Assembly (NCBI RefSeq): GCF_905171765.1
Contig: NC_053390.1
Location: 575,572,471 to 575,636,470 of the forward strand
Direction of reading: 5' to 3'
Source: Bufo bufo
Taxonomy: Eukaryota; Chordata; Amphibia; Anura; Bufonidae
DNA length: 64,000 bases
The translations under genes were made by a program, and so were the position numbers. Under the pieces are notes generated by a model, which saw only the letters and a program-made list of their open reading frames with translations, searched no databases and had not been told where the DNA came from. Of the stretch, positions 32,952 to 44,220 are shown piece after piece (the first letter of the stretch is position 1; the number at the start of each line of letters is the position of its first letter).

Positions 32952-35165
32952 GGGTCTTGCAGGGGTAGTACAGTGGTTATGAAGAAGAAATACATTGAAT
33001 TACTACGTAGAAAGTTAGGTTTTATCAGTAGGGAGAGCATAGGGGCAGATAGTGTAATGGGACTCGGTGTCGTACAGTGCTGGCCTTTGCTGGAGTTGTT
33101 CATTTCATGTACTGCCAACACAAAGATTCAGTACAAAAACTATTTAAAGATACAGTACTCTTTTTTTCTTTGAATGAGCCAGCCTTTGTTTCCAAAAACC
33201 TGTTAAAAAGCTTCTACCTATGTTTTATAGGCATATATCCACACCACCATGAGCATATATTTCGCTGCATGAACTGGGCAATTGTGCATTTTCGTTCCAA
33301 AAACCAGTTGCAATTTTACTACCATTTATATGTCACTAGTAGTTCACTATGCCACGGGTTGCAGTGCTGCTTGCTTTAGTAGCTCTCGGGCTTACTGGCT
33401 GCGGTGGATTCTGTGTAGGCTGGTTGCTATGACCTACGTGTAGTTGTGGCAGCCTGTGTGTGTACTACTCCTAGTGTTTGCTTGCTCCCCTACCTGTTGT
33501 CTCGGTTCTGGTAGTGTCACAGTGTGGTCACTGTGACACGGGTTGTTTGTGCTCTGGCGTACTGGCTACGGTGGACTCCATGTATACTGGTTGCCAGGGG
33601 CAACGTCCAATACTGCAGCCTGTGTTCACTTTTGACTGTTCATGCAGGCTCCCCTCCCTGTTTGGTTCTGTTCGGGTTAATGGTTTTGGTCTAGTCACTT
33701 GGTGCTCTTAATATACCTGTGTGCCTGGGTTTAGAGGCAAGTCTGTCTCCAGCCTTGCTAAGGGCAGGAGCTATGCTCCTGACCTGGGTGATTCCATCTG
33801 CCATGTTTGTGTGGCCACCTACTAAGTCATCGAGGTCACCTGGTCATCCTGCCTTGCCTGGTTCTATGTCTGGTTCAGTGTCTGATCTGTTACTGCCATG
33901 CATCATTGTATGGAGTCCAGACATTTGCATGCCTGTGTCATGTCTTGTCTGTGGTTTTGTATCTGGTCTGTGACTGTCATGTATCCTCTTGCATGGAGTC
34001 CAGACATTTTCCTGTCTGTGCAGCTCTGTCTGTTCGCCCATGGACTAATTACGCATGGGGAACAGGCATCTGCTTGTCCTGTTCGTGACATTGTGAGAGG
34101 ACTCCTGCGTTCTCCGGAGGGAGGACATCTAGTCTCTGTGTTCAGCTCTGCCTGTGACCACCTTGGGTCGGTCTTCATGGGGTACAGGCAGCTGCTTTTG
34201 TACTGTTTCTGTTTGTTCTGTCTTCCTGGTCCTTTGCGGTTGTCTGGGTTCCAGTAGCTTGCTCAGGTTCCAGTCCTGTTTATATTTGACTGCTGGTGCT
34301 TCTCCAGCAGTCTCTGCAGGTAAGAGGCCAAGTGCACCAGGACCATCCTGGGGGTGAAATCAGTAAACCTCAACTAAGTTAATCCCTACCATCTGGAGCT
34401 CTGTGAAGAATGGGGCTCTCTGGGTTTGGCCCGAAGTAAAACTGGTGCACTTGGTCCAGTGGTATTTCTTGCTACTGAGCAGCTTACCTGCTGTTCCAGT
34501 TTCCTGTTTACTGTCTCTGCTTGCTGCGTGTGCTTGTGTGTTTGCCGAGATATGTACGTACTAGCGGTGGTGTTTTTTTGTTAGAACATAACATTATAAT
34601 TGCATATTTAATGCATGTTATTGTGTCAATACAAGTGTACAGTGTGTTCATAACGAAGATGTTTAATTGCACCTGTGTTTATTACTCAAAAAAAGTGCAA
34701 TTTTATTACTGTTTATAGTTGTGTAATTTAGTGCATTTTAGTGCGTCAATACCAGCATACAGTGTGTTTGTAGCAGAGGATGTTTAATTGCTCCTGTTTG
34801 CTGTTTATTACCAAAAAAGTTGTAATTTTTGCTATCTTTGATAATTGTGAAATCTGGTGATCTCTAAAATGGGGACACCCCTTTGCTTGATTTTCCTTCA
34901 CCCAGCAATCTGACAGTATGCAAGCCGAACTCCCAGGGAACTCCTTTAGGGAACTGATAGTGTGCACTCAGTCTCAAAGGAACATACCTAGCCTCTATTA
35001 TTTCACAAATAATAAACATCCCTGCCTGATACTGCAGCGTCCCACATATGTGAATAAATGGGACACTTCAAACATCTTAATATATATACATGTGTTTATT
35101 TGCATTTTATGGTATTTCCTATTATCTGGCTGGCAATGTTATTTACATCCACTCATCCCTAGGTG
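32952..35165. other. No gene seen; possible LTR remnant and a tandem duplication
   Basis: 33340-34560 has short GC-richer phrases (ATGGAGTCCAGACATTT twice, GTCACAGTGTGGTCACTGTGAC hairpin at about 33515) that could be an old LTR, but no ends are clear. At 34612-34830 a unit of about 118 bp is duplicated with divergence; both copies contain ACAGTGTGTT...GATGTTTAATTGC. The open frames lack recognisable motifs. Confidence 0.4.
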
Positions 35166-36090
35166 GTGCTGGCAGCACACTATATATAGCTTCGGGTGTG
35201 TTTAGACAGGGAGATTGTTAGTAGTTGGTGAGAGGAGGAGAAGCAAGTTCATGGAGGAGAGGCTAAAGTCACTATGTAACTGTTTTCCTTGCCTCTGGGC
35301 CCTGATCAAGCCTGGAGAAGATAACTACCGAAACCAAGCACCAGACAGTAAGTCTATACACCAAGATGCAGAGAGACTAGTAAAGGTAACAGCTAACTAT
35401 AGCTTATGGACCTCATCTGCACAAGTGACCAGGGCACAAATTGAATTTATGACTAACTAAACCTTCTGAGTAGTAGTGAAAACCTAAAACCTTTCTATAA
35501 GAGTTTCCTGCCAAATAATGAAGCAGATGTGTTTGCCTGCTGTGAGGGGGAACGCCCTTAAAGGATAACTCCTAAATAAATAGTTAATAGTATCTTTAGT
35601 GCCAGAGTGTTGTAAAGAGTGAACTTAGGATTACCACCAGGATCCTTGCCTGTAAAGTGTCTACTTTAAAAGGGACAACTCCTTCGTTGACAACTGCCAC
35701 TACCTCATAATAGGAGTACAATTGAACTTATTATTATTTGTGCTAAATAAAATGCTTTCCATTGATGAACTGTACCAACTGTCCAGAGACTATTGATTCT
35801 TCAGTAAATGTTCAGCTGGTTTACAACAACCGACTCCTCATTCTTACTACTGCTACTTTCAACATTTGCACCTTACGGTGCTTGCGTCACGAACTAGGGG
35901 CCCAGCTGCAAAAGCAACTAACACCAATTACCATCAAGGGCACCTCAACTTCCATCTGGCTGGTGCTCCCTGCAACAGAGGGTGCCCTGGAAGATTTTGT
36001 GCTGTCTTTCCATCCACTGTACGCCAGCCCAGAGAGGCATCTGCTAACCTTGAGTACATTAACTATTGCACCCATCGGCCCACCGTAAGC
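35166..36090 (+). repeat. Possible LTR remnant
   Basis: The stretch has a TATATATA box near 35180, AATAAA at about 35746-35751, and a Ser/Thr/Pro-like low-complexity tail resembling other amphibian LTR ends. I could not find a matching second LTR or a target duplication, so this is weakly supported. Confidence 0.3.
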
Positions 36091-36119
36091 CTCACGTGTT
36101 TCCCCTGTGGTTTGGTATC

Positions 36120-36660
36120 CTACAATACTTTCACATGGCGGAGAATGTGGGCCGCTCCTTGTCATTGTCACTATATGGCAAAGTGCACTCCACTGCCAAA
36201 ACTGGAGAAACTGTTACAAGCACAGTCCAGGTAGAAGTGAACCTGGTTGTTCAGGGACAGTAGATATCCTTCACGGCCCACTGGGTCAATGTGTTGCACC
36301 GCCGGAGCAACACAACATCACAGCAACAAAGCCAGATCCTATTGACACTTCCATATTTGTGTCGTTCAGGTTCCCACACCAGATGCTTAACTATCAATCC
36401 CCTCCTTCCTATCATATTTGTAAACTGATGCGTTCTGTCTTAGAACTGATGAGCCTGGGTGAAAGAATCCAGTGGATCAGTTGCTAAAGTTCATCAAGCA
36501 GCAAATATCCCAGTAGTTGTCTCCATGCTAACTACCAGTGGGCAAGGTGGTCAGTGACAATGGCAGGAACATCTTGGTTGTGCTGAATTTGGGTAAAAAA
36601 ACATATGCTCCCTGTATAGCGCACATGATAAATTTACTTAGAAGGCGGGGGTTAGCTAGA
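36120..36660 (+). pseudogene. hAT transposase fragment
   Basis: Two blocks of the hAT RNase H-like fold are readable. ISFTAHWVNVLH (around 36270-36305) is preceded by a stop, and KVVSDNGRNILVVLNLG with SAHMINLLR follows at about 36544-36645. These correspond to the YMSFTAHWVNV, MVIDKGKNM and CMAHVF blocks of the hAT gene at 15445-17285. Stops and frameshifts lie between them. No zinc finger or dimerisation domain is attached. This is a short, old fragment. Confidence 0.6.
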
Positions 36661-37179
36661 AACACAAGATGCCAGATCAGGTGACTTCTGCCCATATGTG
36701 GCAACAGGCGTCATCTTGGATATGGGCAAATTCTGACATAGTGGGCAGCATCACTTCCGGTGACACAGTGCGCTGCAGGTAAGGGGGATTGCCTACCCGA
36801 AGCATGTTTGAGCCTATCCAAATCATTGGAGGGTTATTTAAAGTGCCCCTATTGGCCACTTTAATCTGACATCAGAGGGCTGAGCTCCAGTCTGACCACC
36901 CAGATACTGGACCCCGGGATCACCAAAAAGGGGGATAAGTATACCATTTCTATATCTATGTTGATTGGATGCAACAAAGGGGGTTGGTAAGATTGCGGCT
37001 TACAACACAGTGCTATATATCAGATGGGGTAAACATCCAAGGTGTATATCGTGACCTACCCCACTACCAACAAATGAGATATAACTGTGTGCCTTGCAAC
37101 TTTTCAAACACTATATGCTGAGGACCTAATACTCTGTATGATTGTTAGTGCACCTTGTTGTATACCCTGCAGTTTTGAA

Positions 37180-38009
37180 TAGTGTTGAGCGCGAATATTC
37201 GAATTGCAAATTTTTTTCTCGAATATCGCAATTTCGAGATTTCGCGAATATTTAGAATATCGTTCTATATATTCGCGAAATCTAATATTCTTTTTTTTTC
37301 TTTTTTTTTTATTATTATATTTTTTTCTTTACCACTTCCCTAAAGTTGTTCTTACCTGTCCTTTGGATTCCTGGCTTCCTGGCTGCTCCAGTCAGTGGCG
37401 TTTTCAACTTACTGCTATATTCCATATTAGCTAAATTACAATCTAATCTATATGTGTATTTTACGAAATTTCGCAATAGTCGGAATTGCGATGCGAGTAA
37501 TATAACACAAAATAGTCGCATGAAGATTTCAACTTAGCACTGCTATATTCCATAATCTAGCCTAATATGGAATATAGCAGTGCTAACTTAGCACAGCTAT
37601 ATTCCATATTAGGCTAGAATATGGAATATAGCTGTGCTAAGTTGAAATCTTCATGCGACTATTTCGTGTTATATTACTCGCATCGCAATTTCGACTTTTG
37701 CAAATGTTCTTAATATTGCTCTAACTTCGTCCTTTAGAATATTCGTAATATTCTAAAAGACGAAGTTAGAGCAATATTACGAAATTTTGTAAAATACACA
37801 TATTAGCCTAGCCATAGTCAATTAGTATAGGAACGTTGCCTTATACTATCAAGATAAATATTCGCAATATGCGAAAAAATAAATCGCATATTATTCGCAA
37901 TAATTGGAATAATTTCGAATATTCGATTTCGACGAATATAACACGAATATTCATGCGAATATTCGCGAAATATCGCGAAATCGAATATGGCACCTCCCGC
38001 TCATCACTA
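37180..38009. mobile_element. AT-rich hAT MITE, copy 2
   Basis: A perfect 8-bp duplication GTTTTGAA (37172-37179 and 38010-38017) bounds ends TAGTGTTGAGCGCGAATATT and the complement of CCTCCCGCTCATCACTA, the same as copy 1 at 28086-29843. Inside are palindromes, for example about 37530-37690, where AACTTAGCA...GCTATATTCCATA folds on itself. It is 830 bp and non-coding. Confidence 0.92.
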
Positions 38010-38233
38010 GTTTTGAAAAGCCTTATATAGGTTTCACCTCCTAAGTAGCAGTGTGTGTATAAGTATAAATATAGGCCTGAATTACTGATAGGCATAAGAG
38101 GTATAAGTTTTATATGCACAGTGACCTGCTCTGGGTGGCTTGCATTAGTAATTTGAGTATGTGTGGCTTCATATATATTGTGTATTCCCTTTAGGTATAT
38201 TATACCAGGGTGATCAACAGAATACTACAAGGA

Positions 38234-38303
38234 CTAAGATAGCCCCTGAGGAACCCTAGATAAAAATATCTCTGGGGGGAAATGCGTTGGGTTTTTGATC
38301 TGC
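38234..38303 (+). ncRNA. Hammerhead ribozyme-like motif
   Basis: CTGAGGA (38246-38252) is followed by a helix II of CCC/GGG plus GATA/TATC, GAAA (38279-38282) and TGCGTT. Helix I pairs CCC/GGG next to the core and GAT/ATC beyond. The helix III palindrome is imperfect (ATGCGT where ACGCGT would be expected), so this copy may be inactive. Confidence 0.5.
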
Positions 38304-38805
38304 TTAATGACTTATTTTTCATCAAGATACCACTTTAACTGTGCACCAGAATTGTCAATGCTTGTTATCTTGAGTATATCCGGTGCAAGAAGATACATAC
38401 AGTATAGACTGTGTGTACTGGGTACTATTTTATGCATATCCACTATTGATGTAATCAGTGAGTAGGTTTCTGCAGGTGATTGATATATCTACTATAGTCC
38501 CCCACTCGGTTCTAGGTGAGTGTTCCCTCATTTTAATATTTCCCTAGTGAGGTTATGGTGTGCACGAAGCGACAGTGGCATCACTCTTGTCAGGGCGGCT
38601 ATTCCGCTTTAGGTAAGGACAGAATAGGGCGAGATCCCCTGCCATTTTGGAAAAAGAGAGGTGGGAAATATATCTCCCGTACAGAATCCGAATAGATTCT
38701 TTTAATATTAATAGATATTGGGGTATTATCTTGATCTAATAAAGGTTATTTTTTTAGGGGAGTTTTTATGTTAGCTGTGATTTTTGTTTGATTACCGACC
38801 CTCTA

Positions 38806-39463
38806 TGTACTGGGCCCCACTGGTGGAGTGAATACCAGTTTTATGATTCCATGCTGACAATGAAGGTACGTGTTACTGAGGTTCCTGGTCTCGGTGAGAT
38901 AGGAACTGGTTATTTTGTGTGTCAGCAGCAGCTAGTGCTTGCTGACACAGTTTTTTTATTAGTGTGGCTGAAAAGCCGATCCGGGCTGGTTCTTATTGGG
39001 AGCAGCCAAAGAGCAGGGTGGGTGGCTGTTCCCCACTCCAGGCCAGGTTTTGGGCTGGGGTTTAAAAACCCAGCCAGCAGCTCAGCTGGGGGTGGAATGA
39101 TCCTCCAGGTGATAGTGGAGCTGTGGAATCTCTGTATTAGGATCTGAGGCTGTGTCTGTGTGTGAGGCTTGTTGCTGGATGCATGCCTGCAACCTGTCTG
39201 GGAGGACAAGGGAACGACATCCAGGTCTGGGACTCTTTTTGCGGTACCCGCAGCATGGTGTGAAGTGAACACCAGGACTTGACCTTCTTATACGGTACCC
39301 GCAGCATGGTGTGAAGTGAACACCAGGATTTAAACCAAGGTACTTTGTTTATATTTTCTTTTCTGCCTTTTTGTGTGAATAAACATAGAACTTTTGCTTT
39401 TCAACCGTGATCTTGCCTCTATATTGCGTCCGCTTACCCTGCCTACCAAAGCAAATCCCTACA
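38806..39463 (+). repeat. 5' LTR of the split Gypsy element
   Basis: The end ...AAATCCCTACA at 39463 is followed by GTGGCTTGGAGCAGGC, the usual position of a primer site. A TATA-like GGGTTTAAAAACCC lies at about 39059-39072 and AATAAA at 39378-39383. A 36-bp block (CGGTACCCGCAGCATGG and onward) is tandemly repeated at 39242 and 39293, period 51. The start (TGTACTGGGCCCC) is a guess because the other LTR is not preserved. Confidence 0.6.
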
Positions 39464-39579
39464 ATTGGTGGCTTGGAGCAGGCAAGTGCAGTGAGGCTGG
39501 CGTGAACGCCGAAATATTGTTGGTTTGCACACGGTTGTATGTCATTCATCAAACCGGCTAAATTCAAACCTGTGTCACG

Positions 39580-40683
39580 TGACGAAATGGAGGCTGTTAT
39601 GAAGGCCCTCATAGAGGCTAATCTGCAGCAAAGCGAGGCTAATAAGCAGCAGCAGGAGACAACTAGTTGCTGCTACAACACATAATGGCTTTTCAGACAG
39701 CAGGAGCAACCCCAAGCGTACACGATGCCCGGAAAGCAGTCCATGCAGCGATCCCTAAAATGACCCCCGCAGACAACGTTGAGACCTACCTGGCGATGTA
39801 TGAGAAAGTGGCCACCAGGGAAAAGCTGCCCCATGACCAGTGGGCTGAGGTCGTCGCTCATTTTCTGACATCAGAGTCCCAGCGGGTGTATTTTGACTTG
39901 CTGGACGATCAAGCGGCCGACTACCCAAAAGTAAAGGGTGAGATTTTGGCAAGACTGGGGGTGAATGTGTTGGTCCGGGCCCAGCGGGTGCATCAGTGGG
40001 GGTTCAACCCGGCTGAGCCCGTGAGACCCCAGTATTATGACCTGCTCAACCTGTTGCAAAAGTGGCTACAACCTGACGTGATGAGCCCCACTGCTATGTT
40101 GGACCGGTTGTTAGCAGACAGGTTCTGGAGGGCTCTGCCACCCCCTCTCCAGCAATGGATTGGCCAGGTCTCTCCAGGTAATGCGCTGGAGATGGTCAAC
40201 CTGGTGGAGCGCTATGAGGCTACCCGGAACTTACAGGGGGGTTCTGTTGGAAGGGGGGCAATGAAATCCCATAACTCTCCACCCCGGACCCGGCAACCGG
40301 TGCCCACCAAACCCGCCCGGGACGTAACCCCTGTGGACCCCGCTCCAATAATCTGCTGGCGATGTCGGGAGCCTGACCATGTTCGAGCGGACTTTCCACA
40401 ACAGTGGGAACCCATGGACACAAACTATGGCTTCCGTCACTCATTATATGCCAGGAAACTGTGTGCAGTGGGTGCTCCAGAGTCTCTGAACCACCTGTGC
40501 CAGGTTGAGGTGGGAGACACTCCACCTGAGGCTCTGTTGGACTCAGGAAGTCTGGTGACCCTGGTACGCTCCGCTGAGTACACCGGCCGTAAAGGTCGGA
40601 GTCATGTGTATACATGGGGACTTAAAAGACTACCCTACTGCTATGGTGTCTCTGTCTACGGTTTCTGTCAGGTGGATCCATGA
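39580..40683 (+). pseudogene. Gypsy Gag (SCAN-like) and protease, broken
   Basis: An upstream start near 39588 (MEAVMKALIEANLQQSEA) runs into a frameshift near 39660. The main frame then carries a SCAN/capsid-like helical region: PADNVETYLAMYEKVATRE, WAEVVAHFLTSESQRVYFDL, VKGEILARLGV (about 39765-39960). The zinc knuckle near 40355 reads CWRCREPDHVRADF, so its last Cys is Phe. A protease DSGS motif (EALLDSGSLVTLV, about 40530-40565) is intact at the Asp. The frame stops at 40681-40683. Role: particle formation and polyprotein cleavage, lost here. Confidence 0.82.
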
Positions 40684-40689
40684 GGTGGC

Positions 40690-41289
40690 TGTTGCAACTA
40701 ACCTACACTCAGTCAAAAATCCGGTTAAAGCCATACCAGGTACTCGAGGCTCGGCAAAAAGCCATCTCGGAGGAAGTGCAACTCATGTTGCGGCTGGACG
40801 TCATTGAGGAGTCTAAAAGTGAGTGGGCCAGTCCTATAGTCTTAATTCCCAAGCCAGACAGGATGTTACGATTTTGTAATTTTTGGAAGTTAAACAAAAT
40901 ATCTACGTTCGATGCATACTTAATGCCTCGAGTAGATGAACTAATTGAGAAATTAGGCCAAGCCAGGTATTTTTCTGTTTTGGACCTCACCAAAGGATAC
41001 TGGCAGGTACCTTTTGAAGGAGGCCGCCAAAGAGAAAACTGCCTTCATCACACCAGAGGGGCTGTACCAGTATAAGGTGTTACCCTTTGGCCTGCATGGC
41101 ACCCCCGCCACTTTTCAACGTCTTATGGATGTTGTACTTCGTCCACATCGGCAGTACGCCTCGGCTTACCTGGACGATATTATCATTCACAGTACCAACT
41201 GGGAAAGTCACCTGCCCAAGCTACAGGCCGTAGTGGACTCCCTTCGAAAGGCGGGACTAACAGCTAACCCAAAGAAATGTGCAATAGGG
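40690..41289 (+). pseudogene. Gypsy reverse transcriptase, N-terminal part
   Basis: The first piece (40680-41075) gives EEVQLMLRLDVIEESKSEWA, SPIVLIPKPD and YFSVLDLTKGYWQVPF with the first catalytic Asp. A frameshift near 41014 moves to the next frame with KTAFITPEGLYQYKVLPFGL, then the active-site motif AYLDDIIIHS near 41165-41190. The frame reaches the Harbinger insertion at 41290 and continues in phase beyond 52741. Confidence 0.9.
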
Positions 41290-41537
41290 TTAGGGTACTT
41301 TCACACTTGCGTCAGACTGATCCGGAATTGACCGGATCCGACAAAACGCACACCGCCGCACATTTTTAACGTAACGGATCCGTTGTTCCGTCGATGACCA
41401 TAAAAGCCGGATCCGTCGTTCTGTTTCATTCCATCGTCAATTTTCGCCGGATCCGTCGTAAAAGCGGATCCGTCTATTCCGTTTTCTTCCGTTTTTAGAT
41501 GGAAATACGGATCCGGCATTCAAATTTAGAGGCAAAA

Positions 41538-41659
41538 AGATGCTATCTGTTAAAGCAAATACTACAACTGGCTATAAAAGATAACCGAAGGTCACAAAAA
41601 GATGCAATCTGTTAAAGCAAATACTACAACTGGCTATAAAAGAAAACCGAAGGTCACTT
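41538..41659 (+). promoter_or_regulatory. Tandem duplicated TATA promoter of the Harbinger transposase
   Basis: A 62-bp block is directly duplicated: each copy has TCTGTTAAAGCAAATACTAC, then AACTGGCTATAAAAGA. TATAAAAG falls at 41573-41580 and 41635-41642, about 150-220 bases before the transposase ATG at 41791. The position and TATA boxes suggest a core promoter; duplication may have given two start sites. Confidence 0.6.
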
Positions 41660-41790
41660 ACCACTCAGAAGTTTCTTCAGCAGATTGCAAAGATGATACC
41701 GGACCATATTCGTTTTGGATTTCAGGCTCTAATTCTGGTTTCACGCTGGAGATGACGTCTTCGAGCCAGACGGCGTAGAAAGCGTCGCTA

Positions 41791-44065
41791 ATGGGTGCAT
41801 CCAATAACCTCTGCAAGAGTAAGAAGGGGATTTTTGAAACTCTGTTTCCTGAATTGAGGGATTATCCTGAAAAATTCTTTAACTACTTACGGATGACGGT
41901 AGAAAGTTTTGATGATCTTTTACAACGTGTGTCACCTCACATTCAGAGACAAGACACCACTTTCCGTCGCTGTGTTTCCCCAGCAGAACGCCTATTGTTG
42001 ACCATAAGGTAAAGTACATACTTTATTACATATTGTACCAATATTTGGTCCAAATTTTTAAAAGCTGCTGTTTGGTAGTGTGAAGCCCTAATTTAAAGGG
42101 ATTCTGTCACCTCTCATAACACAAATTCAGATTTTAAACCAGTCATGCTCCACAGCTTACCTTGAATCGGCTGGGCTGTTCTATATTGTAATCCGTCCAG
42201 TAGTTTTGCAGAAAAACTACTTTTATAATTATGCAAATTAACCCTGAAGGTGCCCAGAGGGGCGTTATGTTCCCCTTTGTGTGCCCAGTAACGCCCCTCT
42301 TACAGTGCCCAAAACGCCTTCCTCCAGAATCCCTAACCGCGTCTCATCCCTCTCCTCCCCCTCCCTGACGGCCGAGCGAAGTCTCGCCCAGACGCAGTAC
42401 CCACTGAGGGCTGCGCCAGTGCGATTTGCTGGAGGCTGAGGGAAGAGCGAGCATCGGACGTCACTGGGCTCGGCGCATGCCCAGTGACGACGATGAAGCT
42501 CCTGCCCTAAGTCTCCAGCAAATCGCACTGGCGCAGCCCTCAGTGGGTACTGCGTCTGGGCAAGACTTCGCTCGGCCGTCAGGGAGGAGGAGGAGAGGGA
42601 TGAGACGCTGTGGGTGGTTAGGGATTCTGGAGGAAGGCGTTTTGGGCACTTTAAGAGGGGCGTTACTGGGCACACAAAGGGGAACATAACGCCCCTCTGG
42701 GCACCTTCAGGGTTAATTTGCATAATTATAAAAGTCATTTTTCTGCAAAACTACTGGACGGATTACAATATAGAACAGCACAGCCGATTCAACGTAAGCT
42801 GTGGAGCATGACTGGTTTAAAATCTGAATTTGTGTTATGAGAGGTGACGGAATCCCTTTAAAGCAAAATTTGCTTAGTTTTTCTGGGATCACTGTACAAA
42901 GTGTCTAATTTTGGCCCCAATTGATGCTCATCATTATTATTTTTAATTGTACATCTTGTTTGGAAAAGTTTTAATCAATATACTCGTCATTAAAGATGTA
43001 GAATGAACTGTGATGAATATTGTTCGCCATGGAGAACAAACATTTATCATTGAATTTTATTAAAAATTATATTGGCCACAGAAAATATCTTGACCAAACT
43101 AATATATGTAGGGGTGCAATACAATTGCGTCAGATTGATATACCTTGTATATTATGTTGTTTGGAAAACTTTTTAATACCCTTTTTTTTTTCTTTTAAAT
43201 TTTAGGTTTTTGGCAAGTGGAGAAAATTTCTGTTCACTCCATTTTCAATTTCGCCTTGCGATATCAACGGTCTCAATAATTGTCAAGGAGACATGCCGTG
43301 TTTTGTGGGAATAACTGCATGATGAATTCATCCCACATCCAACTCGACAGCATTAGACAGAAATATCTGAAAGATTTCCCAACTGCATAGGTGCGGTAGA
43401 CGGGAAACATATTCGTATTATCAAGCCCCACGGAACCGGATCTGAGTTTTTCAATTACAAGAAATATTTTTCCATAATACTAATGGCCATCGCAGATGCA
43501 CAATATCGTTTTGTTGCCGTCGACGTAGGGGCCTATGGACGTGCCAATGATGGTATTTAAAAATTCAAATATGGGCCGTAGTCTATATAACGAACAATTC
43601 GATTTTCCTCTCCCTCAACCACTGCCAGGTACTGATGGCCCACCCATGCCGTTTGTATTGGTTGGTGATGAGGCCTTCCAAATGTGTGGAAATCTAATTA
43701 AACCATATTCCAGCCGCGGATTAGATTTAAAAAAACGCACATACAACTACTGCTTGACCAGGGCTCGAAGAATGGTTGAATGCACATTTGGAATTTTGGT
43801 CACAAAATGGAGGATTTTCACTAAACCAATTCAGATGAAGGTTGAATCGGTCGACGAGGTTGTAAAGTCTGCTGTGGTGTTACACAACTACCTCCTTCAA
43901 AAAGAACCACTCAATTTGGAACAGGTACCGGAGGACAGCGAGATCGCAAGCATTCAAAGTTGTCGACATCGGTCAACTGTAGTGGTTGCACGGATGAGAG
44001 ACTCGTTTGCGGATTATTTCTACTCTGAAGCAGGAAGGGTGGACTGGCAGGACCGATTTGTATAA
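41791..44065 (+). pseudogene. HARBI1-type Harbinger transposase, two exons
   Basis: This is the DDE nuclease of a PIF/Harbinger element. Exon 1 (41791-42008) encodes FPELRDYPEKFFNYLRMT, VSPHIQRQDTTFR and PAERLLLTIR, then a GTAAAG donor. Exon 2 starts at 43206 after a TTTTTCTTTT...TTTTAG acceptor and continues FLASGENF. The nuclease shows [10 protein letters not shown] (first Asp), [13 protein letters not shown] (second Asp), VGDEAFQM and RMVECTFGILVTKWRI (Glu). Stops at 43312-43314 and 43354-43356 and a one-base deletion near 43552 break it; from about 43550 to the stop at 44063-44065 it is open. AATAAA near 44168 may be its poly(A) signal. The intron holds a TTAA fold-back. Confidence 0.9.
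42097..42857. mobile_element. 761-bp TTAA fold-back in the transposase intron
   Basis: TTAA lies at 42093-42096 and 42858-42861. The arms are about 350 bases each: AGGGATTCTGTCACCTC at the left pairs with GAGGTGACGGAATCCCT at the right, and complementarity continues nearly to the centre around 42475. Half copies occur at 21614-22037. The long frames on both strands come from the palindrome. It lies wholly within the intron, so it does not damage the transposase frame. Confidence 0.93.
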
Positions 44066-44220
44066 ACATTTTGGGATTAATTTTCAAATAACCGTTAATT
44101 TATGTTTGTTGTCCCATTGGTTGATGGTTACAGTGTGTTGTATTTGATTTCAATTGCATTTTGGGTTCAATAAATATTGTTTTTACGTAATTGAGATTTT
44201 ATTTTAATATATTGATGTGC

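Larger units (their letters stand above)
36661..38805 (+). repeat. Penelope-like terminal repeat (tentative), interrupted by a hAT MITE
   Basis: This non-coding stretch carries a hammerhead-like motif at 38234-38303 and is split by the hAT MITE at 37180-38009. Its composition (runs such as CCCACTCGGTTCTAGGTGAG and CTCATTTTAATATTTCCC) is like the ribozyme-bearing element at 30255-32402, but the two do not align well by eye. Ends are not defined. Confidence 0.35.

Noticed and set aside
33478..34257. Possible secreted or membrane protein frames
   Set aside because: Overlapping frames in several phases without shared motifs, in sequence that looks like a degraded LTR.
39667..40683. Host SCAN-domain gene
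   Set aside because: The SCAN-like region is followed by a zinc knuckle, a protease motif and RT next to an LTR, so it is Gypsy Gag.
42265..42738. 157-residue frame
   Set aside because: It lies in the arms of the TTAA fold-back, and the mirror frame on the other strand has the same origin.
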